From positions 113,028 to 177,027 of the forward strand of contig NZ_FOUS01000016.1 of assembly GCF_900114915.1 (NCBI RefSeq): a stretch of 64,000 bases of DNA. The letters are read 5' to 3'. Source of the stretch: Bradyrhizobium sp. Rc3b (GTDB lineage Bacteria > Pseudomonadota > Alphaproteobacteria > Rhizobiales > Xanthobacteraceae). The translations under genes and the position numbers were made by a program. Within the stretch, counting starts at the first letter, position 1. Every line of letters begins with the position of its first letter. The notes under the pieces were generated by a model. The model ran no database searches. It saw nothing but the letters and a program-made list of their open reading frames with translations, and was not told where the DNA came from. Shown piece after piece: positions 53,701 to 63,031 of this stretch.

Positions 53701-56700
53701 CGCCGGCGCGGCCTTCGAAGATTTCCACGGTTCCGGCGCCGTTGGTGCTGCCGAGCAGTTGGTCGCCAAACCCAGAGCCGACAACTCCCCCAAAGCCCGA
53801 GCCCACCAGGATATCGGTACCGACCGAAGCATCTCCCGTCGCCGAATGGGCCGCCAAATCGACGGTCACGCCGCCCGTTGCGTTGGCATACGAGATGCGC
53901 GTCAGGAGCGCACCCAGGCTGTTCATCGCGCCCGTGATGCTGTCGTTCCCGCCGCGGCCTTCGAAGTCGTTGAAGCCCACATTGGTCCCGGCAATACCGG
54001 TATCGCCCGCAAAACCGGTCGCGTTGAACGTGTCGGCATAGTCGCTGCCCACGATCCCCTCAACATTCACCAGCGTGTCAGTGCCGACCCCTGGACCTGT
54101 CACGGACCCTGCCGCGAGATTTGCGGTAACGCCTCCCATTGCAGCGACATAGTCGGCGCGGTCGAAGCCGAGGCCGCCATCGAGCAGATCATTGCCATCG
54201 AGGCCCTTGAGGCGATCGTTGCCGCCGAGGCCGCTCAGGCTGTCGGCATAGGCGGTGCCGACCAGCGTATTTGCGCCAGCGTCGCCGACGAGATTCACGC
54301 CTTGCCCCAGGATGAAGTCGGCAGCCGTGAGGTTCGACAGCGTCACGTTCAGCAGCGTGAGGGTGTCGCCATTGCCGAAGTTGATGACCGTGTTCGGCCC
54401 TTGTTGTGTAGAGAGCGCCTGAATGTCGGCAAGGGTCGAGACACCAGGGATCCCCGTGAGGTCGATCTTGTCGGCGTCCGTCTGCAGGAAGTCGCCGATG
54501 GTATCGGCGCCGCCGCCGGCAGCGTAGACAAAGGTGTCTGCACCGATGCCGCCGTTCATGCCGTCGTTGCCGGCACCACCGCTGAGCAGATCGTTGCCGC
54601 CGTTGCCGAACAGCTGGTCGTTGCCGCCAGAACCGGTGATCGTGTCGTTGAAGTTCGAGCCCGCAACGCTGGTCACCCCTCCAATGATGGTGTCATGACC
54701 TACCGAACTATCGCCGTCCACAGTACCGCTTGCGAGGTTAACGGTCACGCCGCCGGTCGCGTTGGCGAACAGCAGCTGCGTGCTGCCGTTGCCGGTGATG
54801 AGGTCGTTGCCGGCGAGGCCCTGGAAGGAATTGAAGCCGATGAAGCCGGTCGCGTCGTAAGTGTCGGCGAAATTGCTGCCATAGACGCTGTTGACGCCCG
54901 TGAAGGTGTCGTGCCCGACCGACACGTCGCCCGCGACCGAGCCAGCGTTCAGGCCGACGGTGACGCCGCCGGTGGCATTCGTGTAGAGCAGTCGCGTGCT
55001 GCCGTTGCCGGTGACCTGGTCGTCACCGCCGAGGCCCTCGAACTGGTTGAAGGTGCCGTTGTTGCCGATATTGAGCGCACCGGCCTGGCCGTAGCCCGTC
55101 GCCACATAGGCGTCGGCGTAGCCCGTGCCTTGAATGCCCTCGATCGAACGCAGGGTGTCGGTTCCGATCGACCCGTCGCCGGTTGCCGTGCCCGCCGCCA
55201 TGTCGATCGCGACGCCACCCGTGACCGTGCTGAGGCTGTTGTAGATGGCAACGTCGAAGCCGGCGCGGCCGTCGATATAATCGTCGCCGCCAAGACCGGT
55301 GAAGTTGTTGTTGAAGCTGCTGCCCAGCAGCGTATCGGCGAAGGTGGAGCCCTGCACCGCATTGACGCCGGTGAAGCTGTCGGTGCCCTCGGTCGCACCT
55401 GTGGCGCTGCCGGCAACCGTAACCGCATTCGTGGTCCCGACGACGCTGGTCTCGAGGTCGACGCTGACGCTGGAGGCCGCGATCTGGTAGTTCAGGCGGG
55501 TGGAGCCGTTGCCGATGATGGTGTCGTTGCCGCCGGCGCCGGCGAAGTCGTTGAAGGTGCCGGAGGAGCCGACATTGGTCGCCCCGACCTGACCGAAGCC
55601 GGTCGCATCGAACGTGTCGTCAAAATTGGTGCCGCGCGCGGCTTCGACGTTGCGGATCGTATCGGTGCCGACCGTCGCATCGCCGTTCACGGTGCCCGCG
55701 GCGAGGTGAACATAGATGCCCGAGGTGGTCGTCGTATCCGAATTGTAGGTGACCTGATCGTAGCCGCCGCGGCCGTCGATATAGTCGTCGCCGCCGCGAC
55801 CTTCATAAGTCTCGTAGGTGAAGGCCGCATTGTCGCTGCCGTAGAACGTGTCGTTGGAGGCCGAGCCCCAGATCGTCGAGACGTTGGAGAAGGTGTCGTG
55901 GCCCACCGAAGCATCGCCATCGGCGGTCCCTGCCCCGATGTCGACCGTGACCGCGCTGGATGCGCTCAGATAGGACAGTCGCGTCACTGCCTGCCCCAGG
56001 GTGTTGAGATCGCCGACGACGCTATCGTCGCCGCCGCGCCCTTCAAACTCGCTCTGGCCGGCGGCTACGCCGGGCAGACCGGTCGAGCCGGTAAACCCGG
56101 CCGCGTTGAACGTGTCGGCATAGTTGCTGCCGACCACGCCTTCGATGTTGACCAGCGTGTCCTTCCCGACGCCGGGTCCCGAGACGGTGCCGGCCGCGAG
56201 GTTGGCGGCGATGCCGCCGGTCGCATCGGTATAGATGGCGCGGTCGAAGCCGGAGCCGCCGTCCAGGAGATCGCTGCCGCCGAGGCCCTGGAGGCGGTCG
56301 TTGCCGCCGAGACCGCTGATGGATTCGGCATTGGCGCTGCCGACGAGGTCGTTGGCGTTGTCGTCGCCGACGATCGGCGCGGCCGGCGTGCCGAACAGGA
56401 AATCGCTCGCCGTCAAGCTGTTCAGATCGACGTTCTGAAGCGTGAGGCCGTCGTTCGAATTGAACGTGATGACCGTGTTGGGACCGTTCTGCACCGCATG
56501 CGCTTGCAGATCGGAGAGACTAAAGATGCCGTAGACGCCGGTCAGATCGAGCTTGTCCTGGCCATGGACGAAATCCTGGATGAAGTCGAAGCCGCCGCCG
56601 CTCGAATAGACGAAAGTGTCCACACCGGCGCCGCCACTGAGGAAGTCGTTGCCGGATCGACCATCCAGGGTGTCGTTGCCGTTGCTGCCGGAGAGGCCAT

Positions 56701-59700
56701 CGTTGCTGGCGCTGCCGACGATGGTGTCGTTGAAGTTGGACCCCAGAACGTTGAACACGCCACCGGTGATGATGTCGTGGCCGACCGAGCCGTCGCCATC
56801 GGCCGTGCCCGCGGTGAGGTTGATGCTCACACCGCCGGTCGCGTTGCCATACTGGATCTGGGTATTGCCATTGCCGGAGATGGTGTCGTTTCCGGCATTG
56901 CCCTGGAATGTGTTGAAGTTCGCGTTGGCGCCGGTGAAACCCGTTGCGTCGTAAACGTCATCAAGACTGCTGCCCACGGCGCTGTTGACGCCGGTGAACG
57001 TGTCGTGACCGGTCGAGCCGTCACCGGTGGCGGTGCCACCCGCGAGATTGACGGTCACCCCGCCGGTCGCGTTGGCGAAAATCAGACGCGTGTTGCCATT
57101 ACCGGTGATGACGTCGTCACCACTCAGCCCTTCGAACTGGTTGAAGGTCCCGTTGTTGCCGATATTGGCCCCACTCGCGCCGTAACCGGTCGCGTCGTAG
57201 GTGTCGTCGAAGTTGGTGCCCTGAATGCCCTCGATCGATCGAAGTGTATCGATGCCGTTCGATGCATCGCCGGTGACGATGCCGGCCGCCATGTCGACGG
57301 TGATGCTTCCCGTGATGAAGAAGATGTTGTTGTAGGACGAGACGTCAAAGCCGCTGCGACCGTCGATATAATCGTTGCCGGCAAGGCCGGTGAATGTGTC
57401 GTTGGTCGCCCCGCCCAGCAGCGTGTCGTCAAACATCGATGCCTGAACGGCGTTGACGCCGCTGAATTGGTCGGTTCCGACGGATGAATCGCCGGTGGCA
57501 AAGCCAGTGACGAAGTCGACCTGGACGCCAGCCGTCGCGTTGTTGAAACCGAGCCGCGTGAAGCCGTTGCCGGTGACGATGTCGTCACCGCCATTACCGG
57601 TGAACTCATTGAACGTCCCGTTCGAGCCGGCATTGACGCTGCCCGAGCCGAAACCGACGGCATTGTAGGTATCGGCGAAGTTGGTGCCGCGGATCGCCTC
57701 GATCCCGCGCAACGTATCGGTTCCGATGGTCGAATCGCCGGTCACGGATCCGGCGGCGAGATTGACCGTAATTCCCGTCGTGGTGTTCGGATCGACATTG
57801 TAGTCGACGCGGTCATAGCCACCGCGGCCGTCGATGTAGTCGTTGCCCGCAAAGCCCGAATACACCTCCGCGGTGAACATCGGATTGTTGCTGCCCAAAA
57901 TGGTGTCGTTATACGCAGAGCCCCAGACGCCGTTGAAGCCGGACCCGACGAGCGTGTCGTGACCGACCGATGCATCACCCTGTGCATAGCCGGCGGCAAT
58001 ATCCACCGTCACCGCGCCGGTGGCGCTGACATAGGACACGCGCGTCAGCTCGGCACCCTGGCTGTTGGTGTTGCTGATGATGGTGTCGTCGCCGCCTTTG
58101 CCTTCGAACTCGTTGTAGCCGACGGGGCTACCCGGGACATGGGCGTCGCCGGTGAAGCCCGCCGCGTTGAACGTATCGGCAAAGTCGCTGCCGATGGCAG
58201 CTTCGATGTTGACGAGGGTATCTGTTCCCACGCCCGCGCCGGACGCCGTTCCGGCCGCGAGGTTGATCGTGACGCCGCCGGTTGCGTCGGTATAGACGGC
58301 GCGATCGAAGCCCGGGCCACCGTCGAGGATGTCGTCACCCGAGCCGCCGCCGAGATAGTCCTTGCCAGCTCCCCCGAAGAGGATGTCGTTTCCGTCACCA
58401 GCGCTGATGCGATCGTTGCCGTCCTGGCCGTCGATCAGATCGTTGCCTGCTCCGCCCGAAAGCAGGTCATCGCCGAGCGAGCCGAACAGGGCATTCCCGA
58501 CCGGGGTCAGCACGGCACTCTGGACCTGCTGGTCGAGATTCTCGACATAGAGCGTCGTGAGCTCAGTTACCGAATCCGGGTCGGAGAAATCCGTCGCAGC
58601 CAGTTGCTCGGCAGCCGCGCCTTGAGCGACCTGGCCGGCCTGCGCCAGCTCGGTGACGCTCGTGGCCCCCTGAATGCTGTCGTTCGCGGCAGCAACGACC
58701 TCGATAACCGTCGCGGCGGCCGCCGCGTCGACGCCGGAGGACGTGACGACGCTCTGAACCGTTTCCGGAGACGCCAGATCGAAGACGGGCGCGCCGGGCC
58801 CGCTCAGGGAGGCCGTAATGGCGCCTGCAATGGCTGTAATGACCGCGCCCGTCTCCACGCCGACGGCCGACACCTGGGCGACCGTGCTTTGGACCTGGAT
58901 AGCCGCCGCAAGCACCGCCGTTGCCGTCGGATCGCCATTCACCGCAGCGGGCACGGGATCGTACGACAGCAGGTCAATGGGGTTGGCGGGATCAGAGGCG
59001 AGATCGACGTTGAACGCGGCCGCAATGGCGTTGATGGCTTGGTCCACCGTCAGCGGGTGCTCGTCGTTTGCCGTGCTATCGACCAGCGCAACGATCAATG
59101 TCGTCAGCGGAGTGATGACGGTGGAGCCCTCCGGCGCCCTCAGCACACCGGCGACCTGCAATCCCGTCGAGATATCGACGCCGCCGATACTCACGAGCGG
59201 ACCGGAGCCGCCCGCCAGCGTAAAGCTGCCGTCAGCCCGCGTCGTCGTGTACGCCTCGCCTGCGTCAAGTATTCCATTGTTGTTGGCGTCAGCAAATACG
59301 GTCGCCCCGCCGATATAGCCGTCGATATCCAGCGCGTTGATCTCGTTGGCACCGGACGTCACCGTCAGCGCGAGCTCGGCTGAGCTCACCGCCTGATGAA
59401 TGCCGTCGTCGGAGATGGCGGTGACCTGCAGTGTGAACGGATCGGTGCTGCCGACGGCGTGGTTCGGAATCAGAACGACGTTCTGAATGGAGTCGCCCGT
59501 CACGAGCCAGGCGCCGTCCCCGATCGCTGCGCCGTTCTGGACCGTAAAGCTCGACGGCACCCCCTCGATCTTCACCGACAAGGTGCTGCTCTGGTCGACC
59601 TTATCGGCGGCAATGTGAAGCGTGATGTTTCCGTCGGCGGCGCCCGATGAGTCCTGAACGCTCAGATTCGGCGCGTCCTGCGCGCCATGGATATCGAAGC

Positions 59701-62155
59701 TGATGTTCTTTGTCGTGCCGTCGACCGACGTAACCGTGAAAGTCTCCGTCCTGGTGTCGTTGGCGCCGAGATACTGAATAGCGGCGTTGTCGACCGAATA
59801 GGTGTAGTGGCCGTCGGCCTGCAGCGTCACCGTGCCGAGGTTGCTTGGTGCCGTGATCTCGCCAGCTTGGAACGCGGCCTGATTCTGGTCGGCGTCGAGG
59901 ATGGACAGCTGCCCGGACGCCGTCAGCTGGCCGTCCTCGGTGACGTCGTGATCGCCAACATTGCCGATGGTCGCGCCGTCGTCCTCGCCGTGGATTGTGA
60001 ACGTGACATCCTTGGAGCTGCCGTCCTGAGAGATGACCCTGAACGTATCGATCTTGGTTTCGCCGGCTCCGAGATATTGCGCGGCGTTGTTGGCGACGGT
60101 GTAGGTGTAGCTGCCGTTGGCCGAGAGGTTCAGCGTGCCGAGATTGCCCGGCCCTGTGAGCACGCCGGCCTGGAACGAGGACTGGCCCGCGTCCGGGTCG
60201 CTGACCGAGATGCTGCCCACGGCGGTCAGATTCCCGGCGTTGTTCGCCGCAAGGTCTTCCGTCACATCGGCAATGGTGGGATCGCCGATCGTCGCCGCGT
60301 GGTTGCCGCCGGCCGGGCCGTGAACGGTGAAGCTGACCTGTTTGGTGGTGCCATCGACGGCGGTCACGGTGAAGGTATCGACCTTGACGGTACCGGCCGC
60401 CAGATTATGCGCAGCGCTTTCGGCCACGACGTAAACATAGCTGCCGTCGCCCGACAGCAGCAGGAAGCCGAGATTGCCGGCAGCGGAGCCAACGGCCGGC
60501 TTGAACGCCGCTTCGCCCTGATCAACGTCCGTGATTCCGATGCTGCCGGATGCGGTGAGCACGAGTGCGGACGGATTGTCGTAGACATCGTGAATCGTGG
60601 GTGTGCCGATCACCGCCGCGTCATTGACGCCCTTGATGACGAACGAGATTTGCTTGGCCGTGCCGTCGAACGACTTGACGGTGAAGGTTTCGACCTTGGT
60701 GTCGCCCGCACCGAGATATTGCACGGCGCTGTTGGCGACCGAATAGTTGTAGGTGCCGTTGGCATTCAGCGTCAATGCGCCCAGATTGCCCTGCCCTGTG
60801 ATCACGCCGGCCTGGAACGTGGACTGGTTCTGGTCGGCATCCGAGATCGAGATCGTGCCTGACACCGACAGCGTCGGCGTGCTCGCGTCCTCGGTGACGG
60901 TGGTGAAGGCGGGCGCGCCGATCACGGCGGCATCGTTGGTGCCGTGAACCGTGAAGGAGACCTGCTTGGCCGTGCCGTCCAGCGCGCTGATCGTGAACGT
61001 CTCGACCCTGGTCTCGCCGGCGCCGAGATATTGAACGGCGCTGTTGGCGATCGAATAGGTGTAGCTGCCGTCGGCTTTCAGGGACAGCGTGCCGAAATTG
61101 CCCACCGCGGATACCACGGTGGTCTTGAACGCCGATTCGCCTTGATCGACGTCGGAGATCGCGATCGTCCCGCTGAGCTTCAGGGTCGGATTGCGGGAAT
61201 CCTCGGTGACATCGGCAGCCGAAGGCGTGCCGATGATTGCGGCATCGTTGGCGCCCTGGATCGTGACGGTCGCCGTCGCTGTCGATGTCAGGCCGGCGCT
61301 GTTAGTTACGGTGTAGGTGAAGCTCTCGCTCGCGGACTGGCCGGCGCGCAGTGACTGGAACGCCGAACCCGGCGTATAAGCGATGCTGTGGCCGTCGGCG
61401 GCGATGCTGACCGTCCCCAAAATTCCCTGCGTGTTGACGGAGGTGACGCGCAGCGTCCCGCCCGCGGGGTTGGTGTCATTGGCGAGCACGTTGATCGCGG
61501 TGGCGCCGGCATCCTCGCCGATCGTGACCGCATCGGCATTGGCGACCGGTTTCTGCACGAGCGAAACCTGGAAGACGGCGTCGTTATAGTCGGCGTCGCC
61601 CGGCGCGGTGTAGGTGCCGTTGGACCTGCGCGTCGCGGCGGAGTCCTCCCAGGCGATGGTGCCGGTTGCGCCGTCGGCGGTGTCGCCGGCGAGCTTGGCT
61701 GCCGTCTGCTGGCTGCCCATGACCGACGAGGCATAATCGACGCCGCCCGCGTTCTTGGAGGTCTCGGTGAACAACGCATTGGCGCCGGCGCCCCTGAGCA
61801 GGTCGGGCTTGCCGGCAACGTAAATGACGTTGCCGTTGGCATCGACATCGGCGACCGCCCAGGTGCCGTCCGAGAGCTTGATGACCTTGATGGCGCCGGA
61901 GAGATCGTCGGCATCGTTGCGGCCCGGCGCCGCGCCGTCGGGAATGAGGAAGAACTGGATCTTGCCAAGATCGGCGGTGTTCACCGCGAAGTCGACATAG
62001 GAGACACCGGGGGTGAGGGCGCCAGCCCCTTGCGAATCCGCATTTGCGAACAGAATTCCGCCGAGCCCTGTTGAGCTGTTGTACCAACCAAAGGTGTTGC
62101 GATAGGCCGCGGACTCCGAGACAAAACTGGCGCGCAAAATCGTCTGGTCGCTCAT
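50753..62155 (-). CDS. Giant secreted DUF4114-VCBS-RTX repeat protein
   Basis: A 3800-residue, acidic, Gly/Asn/Asp/Thr-rich protein, probably a type I-secreted surface or matrix protein. In order: MSDQTILRAS leader; DUF4114-like domain ending WEDSAATRRSNGT...DYNDAVFQVSL (to about residue 200); a cadherin-like repeat; five VCBS repeats of about 100 residues (ADGSYTYSIANSAVQYLGAGET type); an Ig-like domain; an SdrD-like B repeat (ATVFADANNNGILDAGEAY); a helical stretch; RTX nonapeptides (GGAGNDLIDGQDGNDRISA); and three modules of about 690 residues. Two module ends carry NDGLTLQNVDLNSLTASDFLFG-type segments like the C-terminus of the 1302-residue protein. The C-terminus is beta-roll-like, ending DMDVSLQNASGTLHNSNFLLS. 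GGGGGG lies eleven bases before ATG 62155. No ABC/MFP transporter gene is in the window. Confidence 0.93.
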   Translation of the reverse strand: MSDQTILRASFVSESAAYRNTFGWYNSSTGLGGILFANADSQGAGALTPGVSYVDFAVNTADLGKIQFFLIPDGAAPGRNDADDLSGAIKVIKLSDGTWAVADVDANGNVIYVAGKPDLLRGAGANALFTETSKNAGGVDYASSVMGSQQTAAKLAGDTADGATGTIAWEDSAATRRSNGTYTAPGDADYNDAVFQVSLVQKPVANADAVTIGEDAGATAINVLANDTNPAGGTLRVTSVNTQGILGTVSIAADGHSIAYTPGSAFQSLRAGQSASESFTYTVTNSAGLTSTATATVTIQGANDAAIIGTPSAADVTEDSRNPTLKLSGTIAISDVDQGESAFKTTVVSAVGNFGTLSLKADGSYTYSIANSAVQYLGAGETRVETFTISALDGTAKQVSFTVHGTNDAAVIGAPAFTTVTEDASTPTLSVSGTISISDADQNQSTFQAGVITGQGNLGALTLNANGTYNYSVANSAVQYLGAGDTKVETFTVKSFDGTAKQISFVIKGVNDAAVIGTPTIHDVYDNPSALVLTASGSIGITDVDQGEAAFKPAVGSAAGNLGFLLLSGDGSYVYVVAESAAHNLAAGTVKVDTFTVTAVDGTTKQVSFTVHGPAGGNHAATIGDPTIADVTEDLAANNAGNLTAVGSISVSDPDAGQSSFQAGVLTGPGNLGTLNLSANGSYTYTVANNAAQYLGAGETKIDTFRVISQDGSSKDVTFTIHGEDDGATIGNVGDHDVTEDGQLTASGQLSILDADQNQAAFQAGEITAPSNLGTVTLQADGHYTYSVDNAAIQYLGANDTRTETFTVTSVDGTTKNISFDIHGAQDAPNLSVQDSSGAADGNITLHIAADKVDQSSTLSVKIEGVPSSFTVQNGAAIGDGAWLVTGDSIQNVVLIPNHAVGSTDPFTLQVTAISDDGIHQAVSSAELALTVTSGANEINALDIDGYIGGATVFADANNNGILDAGEAYTTTRADGSFTLAGGSGPLVSIGGVDISTGLQVAGVLRAPEGSTVITPLTTLIVALVDSTANDEHPLTVDQAINAIAAAFNVDLASDPANPIDLLSYDPVPAAVNGDPTATAVLAAAIQVQSTVAQVSAVGVETGAVITAIAGAITASLSGPGAPVFDLASPETVQSVVTSSGVDAAAAATVIEVVAAANDSIQGATSVTELAQAGQVAQGAAAEQLAATDFSDPDSVTELTTLYVENLDQQVQSAVLTPVGNALFGSLGDDLLSGGAGNDLIDGQDGNDRISAGDGNDILFGGAGKDYLGGGSGDDILDGGPGFDRAVYTDATGGVTINLAAGTASGAGVGTDTLVNIEAAIGSDFADTFNAAGFTGDAHVPGSPVGYNEFEGKGGDDTIISNTNSQGAELTRVSYVSATGAVTVDIAAGYAQGDASVGHDTLVGSGFNGVWGSAYNDTILGSNNPMFTAEVYSGFAGNDYIDGRGGYDRVDYNVDPNTTTGITVNLAAGSVTGDSTIGTDTLRGIEAIRGTNFADTYNAVGFGSGSVNAGSNGTFNEFTGNGGDDIVTGNGFTRLGFNNATAGVQVDFVTGFATGDSSVGTDQFSGVNAVQASMFDDTLLGGATNDTFTGLAGNDYIDGRSGFDVSSYNNIFFITGSITVDMAAGIVTGDASNGIDTLRSIEGIQGTNFDDTYDATGYGASGANIGNNGTFNQFEGLSGDDVITGNGNTRLIFANATGGVTVNLAGGTATGDGSTGHDTFTGVNSAVGSSLDDVYDATGFTGANANFNTFQGNAGNDTISGNGNTQIQYGNATGGVSINLTAGTADGDGSVGHDIITGGVFNVLGSNFNDTIVGSASNDGLSGSNGNDTLDGRSGNDFLSGGAGVDTFVYSSGGGFDFIQDFVHGQDKLDLTGVYGIFSLSDLQAHAVQNGPNTVITFNSNDGLTLQNVDLNSLTASDFLFGTPAAPIVGDDNANDLVGSANAESISGLGGNDRLQGLGGSDLLDGGSGFDRAIYTDATGGIAANLAAGTVSGPGVGKDTLVNIEGVVGSNYADTFNAAGFTGSTGLPGVAAGQSEFEGRGGDDSVVGDLNTLGQAVTRLSYLSASSAVTVDIGAGTADGDASVGHDTFSNVSTIWGSASNDTFYGSDNAAFTYETYEGRGGDDYIDGRGGYDQVTYNSDTTTTSGIYVHLAAGTVNGDATVGTDTIRNVEAARGTNFDDTFDATGFGQVGATNVGSSGTFNDFAGAGGNDTIIGNGSTRLNYQIAASSVSVDLETSVVGTTNAVTVAGSATGATEGTDSFTGVNAVQGSTFADTLLGSSFNNNFTGLGGDDYIDGRAGFDVAIYNSLSTVTGGVAIDMAAGTATGDGSIGTDTLRSIEGIQGTGYADAYVATGYGQAGALNIGNNGTFNQFEGLGGDDQVTGNGSTRLLYTNATGGVTVGLNAGSVAGDVSVGHDTFTGVNSVYGSNFADTYDATGFIGFNSFQGLAGNDLITGNGSTQLLFANATGGVTVNLASGTVDGDSSVGHDTIIGGVTSVAGSNFNDTITGSGGNDQLFGNGGNDLLSGGAGNDGMNGGIGADTFVYAAGGGADTIGDFLQTDADKIDLTGIPGVSTLADIQALSTQQGPNTVINFGNGDTLTLLNVTLSNLTAADFILGQGVNLVGDAGANTLVGTAYADSLSGLGGNDRLKGLDGNDLLDGGLGFDRADYVAAMGGVTANLAAGSVTGPGVGTDTLVNVEGIVGSDYADTFNATGFAGDTGIAGTNVGFNDFEGRGGNDSITGAMNSLGALLTRISYANATGGVTVDLAAHSATGDASVGTDILVGSGFGGVVGSGFGDQLLGSTNGAGTVEIFEGRAGDDFIDGRAGFDRADYALDPAAVGGINVQLASGTVTGDAATVGTDTLRSVESVRGSNAADVFNAVGFSGGSQNAGSNLTFNEFIGMGGNDSITGNGNTRVAFTNATGAVTVDLLAGTASGDLSTGNDTFGGVNAVMASMFNDTISGSDITTATETFTGLAGDDFIDGRGGFDVISYNNIYFSTGPVTIDFTAGTATGDGSIGNDTFRRIEGAQGTTFNDVFTATNFGAVGFQNAATNNVGNNGNFNQFEGLAGNDGITGNGNTRIIYSSATDAVTVNLQAGTATGGGSIGTDTYVGVNSATGSNLNDTYNAAGFTGVTSAGSFGTFNLFEGLLGNDTITGNGNTRVSYSQASGGGVSVDLSTGIVSGAAGADFITGGVNSVQGSNQADTLVGGSNNEFFFGGGSGDTINAGGGNDGITGQGGNDTIDGGAGTDMVIFSGTQSQYTVTTAGTIQVQDNVVNRDGTDSLTNVEALQFSDAIVLLSSGASGSPIDLSTQQFSNTAPVIGTAGDDYLRVGANIFGHGINLGAGTGDTVLLNGTFGNGYTLNLSGVENLVGNGNDEFVNLTTTANGLVVDLGGGNDQLSLAGGANTLSLIGVEGVGGSDFGVTPGVNDVLTLSTIVTGLNISLGNGDNTMNLAAGANSFVNIYDVNHVHGTASDDTLTVTGAIAAANGVAVDLGDGEDTIVLNGNFAAFAALSVEHINGNSGDNSVSLTNTVDGIVIDMGGGNDLVSLANGVNSVSITGVENLNGSDFTGNLNPSDDMVTLLNTVSGVSVNLGEGTANVLNLAAGSNSFDNLWNVNLLNGSSSDDILTLQGSPANAIDLGGGDDTLNFNANVYDITVTNVETVNAAANFDRITIGNASGNTTITAGAGADEIFASAGHDNFRFVSTADSAAGSADTIHSFDADNDSFTFSGISVAGGHIEYVENAALLGGNHASAHLQNFGPGNDYLQIDIDGDGTSDMDVSLQNASGTLHNSNFLLS
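52440..58340 (-). repeat. Three in-gene super-modules of about 690 residues
   Basis: The codons for GFDRA start opposite the matching GCGCGRTCGAAG blocks at 58299, 56238 and 54156, spaced 2061 and 2082 bp (687 and 694 residues). Each module opens with DxLDGGxGFDRA, continues with repeated NATGGVTVNLAAGTATGDGSVG units and, in the first two, closes with a secretion-signal-like segment (about 56384-56600 and 54300-54530). Confidence 0.85.
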
Positions 62156-63031
62156 GGCGAGCCCCCCTTTAACGTTCTGATGCTCAAAAGTTCGCCGTCA
62201 GCCCAACGGCGCGAGTTGGAAATGAAATGGTCTTGTTATGATTGTATCGGGTATCGATTCGACGAGGCGCCGTTGCCCGACGTCGAACGGCGAAGTCCTG
62301 TCACGGAGCGACGAAGGACTTCTGATAATTGCAAATTGTTTTCATTGTTGCGTGACTGCGTCAAGACAGCACAGCTGCTAACCTTAAGCGCAGTGTGAAT
62401 CGGACTGCGCAGCCGAGAAAGCGCGCGTTCCAGGTTTGCGATTGCGCCCGATTTCGGCAAACCAGAGGATCGAAGCTCTACCGAATTGCAGCACAATACG
62501 GGATGGAATGAAGCGATCGCCTTGCCTCCCCGGCTGGCCTTGACCAGATCGCTTAAGCTGCCGAGAAAATGGATTGCGACCGTTGATAGCGCAGCTGAAC
62601 AATTCGCGCCGCGCCGGGCAACACATACTGCGACACTCTGACGCGCACAGATATCCCCACAGATCGATATCGGGAGCCGAAAGCCGTCGTCGAGATCCGA
62701 CTGACTCAAGCAAAGCAATGTCATCTCAATTCCTGGTGCGGCAAATATTTCTCTTCCATGGAATAGCGCCGGCACATCTGGACGCATGACCCGAATGGGT
62801 CATTCCGGTCCGGGCGCCGCCGCCTGCCGCAGCCATCCGCTAGACTTTCGTCAAGTGCGATTTTTCAGGAAAAACAGGCAAGGGGGGCTTGCTTCGAGCC
62901 GCCTCCTCACGAAGCATCGCCGGTCAGGGAAACGCATTCCGGGGCCCAAATGTCGGGGACTTGCATGCATGCAGCAAGGATGCATGCGGGCTCGCAACGA
63001 AATGCGTGGGGTTAGGCGGAGGGGGCCGCGC
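62156..63031. other. Upstream region of the giant gene and the regulator gene
   Basis: This 876-bp divergent gap holds no convincing gene; short frames lack ribosome sites. The first 250 bp next to the giant gene are AT-richer (runs such as GCAAATTGTTTTCATTG) and probably hold its promoter. Four TGCGA/TCGCA copies occur, about twice the chance number. Confidence 0.5.

Noticed and set aside
53618..57487. A 1289-codon open frame antisense to the giant protein gene
   Set aside because: It is a mirror of the repetitive, GC-biased giant gene; its product is rich in Ala, Val, Asp and Arg without domains, and the opposite strand has clear VCBS/RTX domains.
52440..58340. CRISPR-like periodicity
   Set aside because: The repeats are in-frame protein repeats of variable sequence and long period inside one reading frame, not short identical repeats with unique spacers.
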